Assembly: GCA_031279795.1 (NCBI GenBank)
Contig: JAITHZ010000158.1
Coordinates: forward strand, 1-7,395
Direction of reading: 5' to 3'
Length of the DNA: 7,395 nucleotides
Source: Bacteroidales bacterium
Lineage (GTDB): Bacteria; Bacteroidota; Bacteroidia; Bacteroidales; WRGA01
The notes beneath the pieces are model-generated. The model made no database searches. It saw only the letters and a list, made by a program, of their open reading frames with translations, and was not told where the DNA came from. This document shows, piece by piece, positions 1-5,954 of this stretch. Position 1 is the first letter of the stretch, and each line of letters opens with the position of its first letter. Made by a program: the position numbers and the translations under genes.

Positions 1-1
1 T

Positions 2-316
2 GGAAACGCTTTCGACCAGTTACACCAATTACATGGAACACTGAAAGTTACTGGAGGAAAATTATACCTGCTTTCTTCTGAAAATGTTTATGAATGGAAC
101 GGTTCTTCTTTTGTAGTATTCCAAAATGAACGGTTCGACGATATTGTGGTACACGACAACATCACCTACCTGATAAGTATGGCAGGAATTAAATACCTGA
201 AAAATGGCTCGTGGAACGAACTGCCAAACATAAAAGGAACTACCAGTATTTCATCGCCTCACGGGTTGTTTATTGGCGGACCTAATGGTATTTATCAATT
301 AAGAATTAAGAATTAA
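2..316 (+). CDS. C-terminal end of a secreted beta-propeller-like protein (5' truncated by window edge)
   Basis: The frame starting at base 2 is open from the window edge to a TAA at 314-316, giving 104 residues of a C-terminus. It shows repeated strand units of the form 'short loop, aromatic, W/K-N-G-S, aromatic strand': VYEWNGSSFVVF, IKYLKNGSWNELP and a last GIYQL strand. These resemble the units of the protein encoded at 852-2012 (VYIWDGTQFNEIA, GLYEYKNGQWEHLP), and the C-terminal ends align (GLFIGGPNGIYQL against GLFFTNPVSNTGIRVI), so I infer the two are paralogs. The last four residues (RIKN) and the stop come from a heptamer repeat. No T9SS sorting domain is present at this end. The N-terminus, signal peptide and total length lie outside the window. 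Extracytoplasmic location is inferred from the paralog. The function and ligand are unknown. Confidence 0.75.
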   Translation, partial: GNAFDQLHQLHGTLKVTGGKLYLLSSENVYEWNGSSFVVFQNERFDDIVVHDNITYLISMAGIKYLKNGSWNELPNIKGTTSISSPHGLFIGGPNGIYQLRIKN

Positions 317-329
317 GAATTAAGAATTA
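297..329. repeat. Heptanucleotide tandem repeat (AATTAAG), about 4.7 copies
   Basis: Four perfect AATTAAG units run from 297 to 324, followed by a partial unit AATTA (325-329). The repeat begins inside the last codons of the upstream propeller gene, supplies its TAA stop (314-316), and ends 49 bases before the ATG at 379. Each reading frame through this unit reaches TAA within three units, so a copy-number change would alter only a few C-terminal residues. It would also shift the spacing to the next gene by 7 bp per unit. The repeat itself is seen directly. Variability by slipped-strand mispairing is inferred. Confidence 0.9.
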
Positions 330-378
330 TCCAAAAGTGATTTTCGGAGTAAACTCAAAATTAAAAAATTATCAGGAA

Positions 379-831
379 ATGAGAAACGTAGCATTATTGA
401 TTGTTGCCATTGCTGTTTTGGCGCCTTGCCGGATTGATGCTCAGGAATTGATAAAAATAGGAAACAGTACTTTTATGCTAAATGATATAAAAAAAGTATT
501 ATTCCAAAACGATGACCTTTCCATTGAACTTATCAATGGAAGCAAGTTCTTTTCTCCATTTTTAACTGTCTATTTTGTAAATCCAACAGCTGCTGAGAAC
601 GCAAAAATGCTTGAACCGCTCGTGTCTTTCTTCCCCAATCCGGTGAAGGATGTGTTGCGAGTCGAAAGCAGCGTTCCCATCGAATTTATCTGTATTTATG
701 ACTTGCAGGGAAGATTGATTAAGCATATAGAAACGACAGATTTGCAACTGTCTATTGATTTTTCCACAACAGGAAAAGGGATTTATTTCGTTAAAACAAA
801 ATACAAAATAGCGAAAATAATCAAGAACTAA
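379..831 (+). CDS. Small secreted protein with T9SS type A C-terminal sorting domain
   Basis: This 150-residue protein has three parts. Residues 1-21 are a signal peptide (hydrophobic ALLIVAIAVLA, likely cleavage after RIDA). Residues 23-69 hold two short strand-turn-strand units (LIKIGNSTFMLNDIKKVLF, then LSIELINGSKFF and so on). Residues 82-150 are a sorting domain with PNPV (86-89), IYDLQGRLI (106-114), GKGIYFVKT (132-140) and a basic IIKN end, which matches the type A T9SS domain (TIGR04183-like). It is therefore predicted to cross the outer membrane by T9SS and be released or anchored at the cell surface. I chose the ATG at 379 over the in-frame GTG at 337 because it places the signal peptide at the N-terminus. 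The cargo left after processing is only about 60 residues, which is unusually small. It lies 62 bp after one propeller gene and 20 bp before another, probably co-transcribed. The specific function is unknown. Confidence 0.85.
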   Translation: MRNVALLIVAIAVLAPCRIDAQELIKIGNSTFMLNDIKKVLFQNDDLSIELINGSKFFSPFLTVYFVNPTAAENAKMLEPLVSFFPNPVKDVLRVESSVPIEFICIYDLQGRLIKHIETTDLQLSIDFSTTGKGIYFVKTKYKIAKIIKN

Positions 832-851
832 AAAATTATTCATTCATTAAG

Positions 852-2012
852 ATGAAAAAAAGTGGACGCAATACGTTTATTGCAATACTAACCATAACAT
901 GTTGCCTTCATGCAACAGCCCAGACTCACAAAATGCGCGTGCACACGCGAAGCAATGGAGTAATGGAATACCCAGTATCGGACATCGACAGCATATCGTT
1001 TTCCTTGTCGGATGAAAGGCCATATACGCCTGTAGTTCAGCATACAAACATCGAAAGCATGTATTTCGACGGTTTTGAATACTGCCCCACCTCTCAGCGT
1101 TTGTTTGCTCGCGGCAGAGGAAATGGGCTGTACGAATACAAAAATGGACAGTGGGAACATCTTCCAAACTGGTTTTGGTACCCGTCGGTGGGCGAATACA
1201 TGGGCTATATTTTTGTTGGTACGGGAGATGCCATTTACAGAGAAACGCCCGACAAAACCGATTTTTATGTGGCTTTCAACGGCTACGGAGACTTGGCAGG
1301 TTCGCTGGGGGGCAATGGAAAACGCTTCTTTGCCGGCTGCGGCGCATGCGACCCCAGAGGTATTCTGGGCAGCGGCGACAACAACGACGAAAACGGAAAG
1401 AGCTGGTTTGGCGTAACTGCCCAGCAGATAGGTTCATTTTATTCGATTGCGGCGCTTGGCGACGATGTATTTTTTGGCGCTGGCCCGATGGAAATCAATC
1501 ACCCTTCGGTCGGTGTGGTGCGCTGGGACGAAACTCTTGTGAACATAGTTCCGACTAATATCACCAATGGTGAATTTTCCGTAGCAGCTGCCCAAAACCG
1601 CATGTTCGCCTGTGGAAACGGGAAAGTTTATATCTGGGACGGGACGCAGTTCAATGAAATTGCTACCGGAGGCGTCATTCGCTCTGCTGGCAACAACCTG
1701 TACCGGTTCGACAGCGAGGGAATATCGCGTTACGACGTTGCCTCCAGTTCCTTTGTGCAGTTTCATTCATCCGAAGTTAATAATTATGCTGAAATAGAGG
1801 TGTTTAAAGGTAAATTATATGCTTTCAATAACCTGCCTGGCGGAGTACGTATTGAGGTATATGACTTTAAAAACCAGCAATGGGAAGAATCTATCCAAAC
1901 AGATTATCCAGCAGTTTGGACAAAGCATTCACTTGCCACCGAATACGGTTTGTTTTTTACCAATCCGGTTTCCAATACGGGAATCAGAGTAATTGTTCCA
2001 ACCTATAATTAA
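852..2012 (+). CDS. Secreted beta-propeller-like protein with N-terminal IDSIxF strand module
   Basis: This 386-residue protein starts with a signal peptide (residues 1-23, cleavage likely after HATA). Residues 28-50 form a short strand module ending in DIDSISF, similar to modules in the preceding small T9SS protein. From about residue 65 come repeated propeller-like units, recognisable by their aromatic strand pairs at roughly 92-105, 127-142, 221-234, 258-271, 290-304, 333-347 and 377-386. Six to seven blades is my estimate. Between about 150 and 190 an insert carries C163-G-A-C166 and an Asp/Asn/Gly-rich stretch (SGDNNDENG). I see no clear lipobox and no T9SS sorting domain, so the final location (periplasm, surface or medium) is open. 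No catalytic motif is recognisable; binding of a ligand or partner protein is a guess from the fold. It sits 20 bp after the small T9SS gene, and its stop is one base from the stop of the convergent patatin gene. Confidence 0.85.
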   Translation: MKKSGRNTFIAILTITCCLHATAQTHKMRVHTRSNGVMEYPVSDIDSISFSLSDERPYTPVVQHTNIESMYFDGFEYCPTSQRLFARGRGNGLYEYKNGQWEHLPNWFWYPSVGEYMGYIFVGTGDAIYRETPDKTDFYVAFNGYGDLAGSLGGNGKRFFAGCGACDPRGILGSGDNNDENGKSWFGVTAQQIGSFYSIAALGDDVFFGAGPMEINHPSVGVVRWDETLVNIVPTNITNGEFSVAAAQNRMFACGNGKVYIWDGTQFNEIATGGVIRSAGNNLYRFDSEGISRYDVASSSFVQFHSSEVNNYAEIEVFKGKLYAFNNLPGGVRIEVYDFKNQQWEESIQTDYPAVWTKHSLATEYGLFFTNPVSNTGIRVIVPTYN

Positions 2013-2013
2013 G

Positions 2014-4344
2014 CTATTCGATTAATCCAGATCTAAATAATTGATATCCAATATTCAGGCCAAAGTTCCAATTGCCTGCGGGATAGCTGTAGTGGTTGCC
2101 GAAAATGGAAACAGACATGAACGGGAGCTGGCAAACGAGTGAGACTTCGCCCAGATACTGAAAATTGTTGAGAAACCGCCCCTGTGTTGCTTTGTTGTCC
2201 TTGCGTCGCAGTATTTCGTTGAAGGGTAAAAAACCGTACAGTTCCGCCCGAACGTGGAAATATTTTCCTGACTTCCAGATTGGAATTAATCCGGCGGCCA
2301 CATACTGATTCGCCCGGAATTTTTCATTGAAAACGGTTTTGCTGTGCGGCGTGGGTGTAAATGCCGGAGACTGGATTATGGTGGAAGTATAGTTGTTGAA
2401 AAAATTTTTCCCCGACAGAACGCCTTCAAGATGTAAACCATAATTGAATTTAGAGGATATGGAATGAAACGTTCGTGTCATTCCTTTCATTTGCAGCCAG
2501 GAATGGTCTTTTTGCTCATGGACTTTTTCGATGCTTCCGTTCTCCAGAACAGCGGGCGCCGATTGAAAATCCTCATTGCCAACAGCAATTTGAGCAATCA
2601 TGTACCAGGCCGTTCCTTCGGTGGCAAAAAGTTTACTATTCAGCGAATTATGTTCAATTCGGAATGAACCGACGGCTAATTTGTAGCGACTTCGGTCAAA
2701 ATCGGTACTGGCAAATGCTACATTGTTCGATTGGTAATAAAAATCCCTCAACATACCGTAACCTATTGATATTTCGGATTTTCCTTTCATCAGGAACGGA
2801 AATCCGATTCTCAGTTTTGCAAATGCTTCTTCCTGACGGATAAATGCCAGCATATTTTCTGTATTAAACAGATTTTCGCTGTTGTAATATTTTTGAGAAC
2901 AGAACATTCCCATCAGTTGGAGATCCATCGGCATCCTTCGTGTAGGCAGTTCAACCCGTCCGGAAAGCAGAACGCTGTTGTACGACATACCGAGGTTTCC
3001 TTCCAAACTGTAGTCGATGGCGTATTTGCTCAGACTCTGATACCCTATACCGATGAACGCCTGATTGGAGGTGGTTGAAGAAATATTTCCTCCAAAGGAT
3101 ACAACAATATTTTCATCCATGACAACCTCAAGGTGCAAATCAAAACAGGATTCGACGGGATTGTAAATTGCATGGGGTATGATTTCCAATATTTTTCCGT
3201 CGGACAACAACTTGAAATACGCCGTTTTAAAATCTTCCAGCGTAAATTTGGCGTGGTTTTTGTGGATGACGTCTTCGATGTGATCCCGTTGAGCATAGTT
3301 TACTCCGGTGATAACTATTTTTTTGAAAACCAGTTCTGGCAATTCGCTTTTGTAGATGATGCGCCGTAATTCCAGTTCTTCTTCTGGTATTCGTCTGTTT
3401 ACCTGTTGTTTGATGGAATCAATGTACTGTAGCCCCTGCTCATATCCGGTTTGGAACAATTCTTCAGCCCGCTTGAAATCAAGCAGCGACACGTTTTTCA
3501 GTTCATACCGGATTATAATCCCCCCCTCCTGACGGCGCAGGCGGTAACGGGTTGACTGCATGACGATTCCTTCCAGCTGATCAATCAGATCATTCTCGTC
3601 AATTTGCCTGTCTTCAGTGCGGTTAACCACAACACTGCCAATGACGTAATCGGGATTGAAATGTTGAAACATTGGTTGCAGTGGAAAATTATCGTAAATT
3701 CCACCATCGAACAGCAACAAACTGTCAACTTTAACCGATTTGTACACAAACGGAAAAGCTGATGAGGCCCGTACAGCGTCGCCCAAATCGCCGCTCCCGA
3801 ATACTACCGAGCGCTTGTTGTTGACATCCGAAGCGACGCAGCGGAACGGAATGAAAAGATTATTGAAATCGCCTTTGCTTGTAGCAGTTGGAGCAGCAAA
3901 CATTTCCATAAAAGCGTAATTGAACTGAATTGGATTTATCAAACTCTTGGGCAACAGATGTGTTATAAAATTCAATGAATCTTTAATTCCTATCTTGAAC
4001 CGTACAAATTCCGGCGTTGCTTCCGGCCGTTTGAAGTAATAAACATAATTTTCTTCCACATGGCCGCTTTGCCACGACAAAAACTTGTCAGACCGGAACA
4101 GCTCCATCATCTCGTCGGGAGAATAACCTGTTGCATACAGCGCTCCAACCACAGCTCCTATTGATGTGCCGGTAATATAATCTATCGGTATATGATTATC
4201 TTCCAATGCCTTAATGAGCCCGACATGCGCAATTCCTTTCGCGCCGCCTCCACTAAGCACCAGACCTATTCGCTGAGGAAAAACTTCCTGAAGCGAGATG
4301 ACAGAAAAAACAATAACCAAATACAGTTTTACCATATAGTTCAT
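2014..4344 (-). CDS. Patatin-like phospholipase fused to POTRA and outer-membrane beta-barrel (type Vd / PlpD-like)
   Basis: This 776-residue protein begins with a signal peptide (hydrophobic YLVIVFSVISL, cleavage near FPQ, residue 24). The patatin domain covers about 25-320: oxyanion loop SGGGAKG (31-37), nucleophile elbow GTSIG with Ser61, and catalytic Asp213 in FDGG (212-215). These are the complete Ser-Asp dyad of the family, so lipid acyl hydrolase activity is expected. A POTRA-like domain follows (about 338-408, LVFKKIVITGVNY onward), then an Omp85-type barrel from about 412 to the end, rich in alternating strands. The order patatin-POTRA-barrel matches type Vd secretion proteins such as PlpD, in which the barrel sits in the outer membrane and the lipase is exposed or released. 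The last strand ends GYQLFRSGLIE rather than in a terminal aromatic. M1 (4344) and M4 (4335) are both possible starts. I kept M1, which leaves about 11 nt after the predicted transcription start. A run of seven G lies within codons 273-275. Confidence 0.93.
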   Translation of the reverse strand: MNYMVKLYLVIVFSVISLQEVFPQRIGLVLSGGGAKGIAHVGLIKALEDNHIPIDYITGTSIGAVVGALYATGYSPDEMMELFRSDKFLSWQSGHVEENYVYYFKRPEATPEFVRFKIGIKDSLNFITHLLPKSLINPIQFNYAFMEMFAAPTATSKGDFNNLFIPFRCVASDVNNKRSVVFGSGDLGDAVRASSAFPFVYKSVKVDSLLLFDGGIYDNFPLQPMFQHFNPDYVIGSVVVNRTEDRQIDENDLIDQLEGIVMQSTRYRLRRQEGGIIIRYELKNVSLLDFKRAEELFQTGYEQGLQYIDSIKQQVNRRIPEEELELRRIIYKSELPELVFKKIVITGVNYAQRDHIEDVIHKNHAKFTLEDFKTAYFKLLSDGKILEIIPHAIYNPVESCFDLHLEVVMDENIVVSFGGNISSTTSNQAFIGIGYQSLSKYAIDYSLEGNLGMSYNSVLLSGRVELPTRRMPMDLQLMGMFCSQKYYNSENLFNTENMLAFIRQEEAFAKLRIGFPFLMKGKSEISIGYGMLRDFYYQSNNVAFASTDFDRSRYKLAVGSFRIEHNSLNSKLFATEGTAWYMIAQIAVGNEDFQSAPAVLENGSIEKVHEQKDHSWLQMKGMTRTFHSISSKFNYGLHLEGVLSGKNFFNNYTSTIIQSPAFTPTPHSKTVFNEKFRANQYVAAGLIPIWKSGKYFHVRAELYGFLPFNEILRRKDNKATQGRFLNNFQYLGEVSLVCQLPFMSVSIFGNHYSYPAGNWNFGLNIGYQLFRSGLIE

Positions 4345-4361
4345 ATCTTAGAAAAATCCCC

Positions 4362-4369
4362 CAAAATTA
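4362..4369 (-). promoter_or_regulatory. Bacteroidota-type -7 element for the patatin gene
   Basis: On the minus strand this reads TAATTTTG, a full match to the Bacteroidota -7 consensus TAnnTTTG. It lies 17 bases upstream of the predicted ATG at 4344, which would give a leader of roughly 11 nt. I see no good TTTG -33 box at the expected 19-21 bp distance (around 4389-4394), so the call rests on the -7 box and its position. Two T7 tracts on the plus strand (4393-4399, 4402-4408) sit just upstream and could act as an A-tract/UP-like region. Confidence 0.5.
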
Positions 4370-4442
4370 CACCATATTCATTTAATGACTGGTTTTTTTC
4401 GTTTTTTTAATAATAGAAAAATCTGCAACACAGTCTCCCGTT

Positions 4443-4462
4443 TTTCATGTTTCATGTTTCAT
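4443..4462. repeat. Heptanucleotide tandem repeat (TTTCATG), about 2.9 copies
   Basis: Two perfect TTTCATG units (4443-4456) are followed by TTTCAT (4457-4462). The array lies in the divergent intergenic region, ending 6 bases before the -33 box proposed for rpe. It is short enough that chance cannot be fully excluded. The window holds a second array with the same unit length, seven, at 297-329, with an unrelated unit sequence. Confidence 0.7.
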
Positions 4463-4468
4463 TTCAAA

Positions 4469-4500
4469 GTTGGAATTTCTGATAAATTCACCTAACTTTG
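4469..4500 (+). promoter_or_regulatory. Bacteroidota-type sigma-ABfr promoter driving rpe and the downstream genes
   Basis: A perfect -7 element TAACTTTG (consensus TAnnTTTG) lies at 4493-4500. At 4469-4472 there is GTTG, one mismatch from the -33 consensus TTTG, with a 20-bp spacer, which is within the usual range. Transcription would begin near 4507 and leave a leader of about 12 nt before the ATG at 4519. The leader has no Shine-Dalgarno sequence, as is common in this phylum. Confidence 0.75.
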
Positions 4501-4518
4501 CACTAAATTTTTAGAATT

Positions 4519-5217
4519 ATGAATCAACATAAAATAGCGCCCTCGCTGCTTGCTGCCGATTTCGGTAATTTACAGCGCGATATCGAAATGATTAATCAAT
4601 CCGATGCCGACTGGTTACACTTGGATGTGATGGACGGAGTGTTTGTGCCAAACCTGAGTATTGGCTTTCCAATCCTGAACGTTGCCCGTACATTTTCCAA
4701 AAAACCGCTGGATGTTCACTTGATGATTGTTCAGCCGGAGAAGTTTATTCCCCGTTTGGAAAAATATCAGATCAATACGTTGAGCGTTCATTATGAGACA
4801 TGTACGCATTTGCACAGCGTCGTTCAACAGATAAAAAATGCTGGCATGAAAGCATCGGTAACGCTCAATCCTCATTCGCCGGTTTGCTTGCTCGAAGACA
4901 TTTTGCAGGATTTGGACATGGCGCTGCTCATGTCTGTCAATCCCGGATTTGGCGGACAGCAGTTCATCACCCAGTCTGTGCAAAAAGTAGCAAAACTCAA
5001 GGAAATGATTCTCCGCAAAAATGCTGCAACATTGATTGAGGTTGATGGCGGAATAACCTGCGAGACAGGCAAACTCCTCCTTGATGCTGGCGCTGATGTG
5101 CTGGTTGCGGGAAGTTTCGTATTCAAATCCAACAATCCGCTTGAAACAATTCATAAATTAAAATGCATTAACGAATTAGATGCCGATTCAAAAATAAACA
5201 AAAATTACACCAGATGA
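4519..5217 (+). CDS. rpe: Ribulose-phosphate 3-epimerase
   Basis: This cytoplasmic enzyme interconverts D-ribulose 5-phosphate and D-xylulose 5-phosphate in the pentose phosphate pathway. The 232-residue TIM-barrel protein has all family signatures: APSLLAADF (7-15), HLDVMDGVFVPN (34-45), DVHLMI (65-70), SVNPGFGGQ (139-147) and EVDGG (174-178). The metal ligands expected for the family (His34, Asp36, His67, Asp176) are present, with Asp36 and Asp176 as the acid/base pair, so it should be active. The length is slightly above the usual 215-225 residues owing to a polar C-terminal tail (about 215-232) whose coding sequence runs into cmk. The start is supported by the promoter 18 bases upstream and by the family N-terminus. 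The stop overlaps the cmk start as ATGA, which suggests translational coupling. Confidence 0.97.
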   Translation: MNQHKIAPSLLAADFGNLQRDIEMINQSDADWLHLDVMDGVFVPNLSIGFPILNVARTFSKKPLDVHLMIVQPEKFIPRLEKYQINTLSVHYETCTHLHSVVQQIKNAGMKASVTLNPHSPVCLLEDILQDLDMALLMSVNPGFGGQQFITQSVQKVAKLKEMILRKNAATLIEVDGGITCETGKLLLDAGADVLVAGSFVFKSNNPLETIHKLKCINELDADSKINKNYTR

Positions 5218-5912
5218 AAAAGATAATTATCGCAATCGACGGGCATTCTTCCTGCGGAAAAAGCTCAATGGCAAAAGCGCTGGCAAAAACAATCGGTTAT
5301 GTTTACATTGATACAGGCGCCATGTACCGCGCCGTAACACTCTATAGCCTGCGAAATAACCTGATACAGGACAATAATGTCAACGAAGGAGAATTGAAGC
5401 GCCAACTTGACAGGCTTGCAATCGAATTTCGCCTCAATCCCGACACCAATTTACCTGAAACATTTCTGAACGGTGAAAATGTAGAGCAGGAAATCCGGAG
5501 GATGAACGTTTCCAGCCATGTCAGTCAGGTGAGCGCTCTTAAATTTGTGCGGGAAGCAATGGTCAGGCAGCAACAGGCGCTGGGACGGGAACGGGGCATT
5601 GTTATGGACGGACGCGACATCGGCACGGTTGTTTTTCCCGACGCTGAGTTGAAAATTTTTGTAACAGCATCACCTGAAGTCCGAGCACAACGGCGATATG
5701 ACGAACTTGTGCAAAAAGGTGAAACTGTTGTCTACGAAGAGATTCTTGCCAACGTGGAACAGCGCGACCATATTGACCAGACCCGCGCAGAAAGCCCTCT
5801 GCGCAAATCCAGCGACGCATTGCTGCTCGACAATTCCACCATGAACATTGCGCAGCAAAACGCCTGGCTTCTGCAACAGTATAGCCTGAAACTTAAAACG
5901 ACTCGTATATGA
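5214..5912 (+). CDS. cmk: Cytidylate kinase
   Basis: This cytoplasmic enzyme phosphorylates CMP (and dCMP) with ATP to the diphosphate, feeding pyrimidine salvage and DNA/RNA precursor supply. Seen in the 232 residues are a Walker A P-loop GHSSCGKS (10-17), the nucleotide-binding DTGAMYRA (33-40), MDGRDIGTVVFP (131-142), the RRYDEL segment (160-165) and the lid/active-site pattern RDHIDQTR (184-191, RDxxDxxR). All are intact and the length is normal for the bacterial family. The ATG at 5214 overlaps the rpe stop by 4 bp (ATGA), so expression is probably coupled to rpe. The next gene follows after 42 bp. Confidence 0.97.
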   Translation: MKKIIIAIDGHSSCGKSSMAKALAKTIGYVYIDTGAMYRAVTLYSLRNNLIQDNNVNEGELKRQLDRLAIEFRLNPDTNLPETFLNGENVEQEIRRMNVSSHVSQVSALKFVREAMVRQQQALGRERGIVMDGRDIGTVVFPDAELKIFVTASPEVRAQRRYDELVQKGETVVYEEILANVEQRDHIDQTRAESPLRKSSDALLLDNSTMNIAQQNAWLLQQYSLKLKTTRI

Positions 5913-5954
5913 AAGTCACATTCTATTTTTTAACAAAAATATTTCATTGATCTT

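Noticed and set aside
331..347. Small hairpin CCAAAA-GTGA-TTTT-C-GG as terminator of the upstream propeller gene
   Set aside because: The stem is short, bulged and AT-rich and no T tract follows; the downstream genes are close enough to be co-transcribed.
337..378. In-frame GTG start at 337 extending the small T9SS protein by 14 residues
   Set aside because: It would put a polar stretch in front of the signal peptide; the ATG at 379 begins directly at a good signal peptide.
868..912. Lipoprotein signal at Cys17/Cys18 of the propeller protein
   Set aside because: The residues before Cys (ILTIT) do not fit a lipobox, which needs a small residue such as G, A or S at -1, while ATA at 21-23 fits a standard signal peptidase site.
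1208..1215. TATTTTTG matching the -7 consensus
   Set aside because: It lies inside the propeller coding sequence with no gene start nearby; a chance match is likely for so short a motif.
2008..2026. ATTAA...TTAAT inverted repeat at the convergent junction
   Set aside because: The stem is five AT pairs with a nine-base loop and no T run, too weak to call a terminator.
4615..5154. Long antisense open frame (179 codons) opposite rpe
   Set aside because: It lies wholly opposite a clearly conserved enzyme gene; its translation shows no recognisable domain or signal.
5925..5940. ATTTTT-TAAC-AAAAAT hairpin between cmk and comF
   Set aside because: It is a six-pair all-AT stem, unlikely to terminate transcription; AT-rich spacers are ordinary in this phylum.
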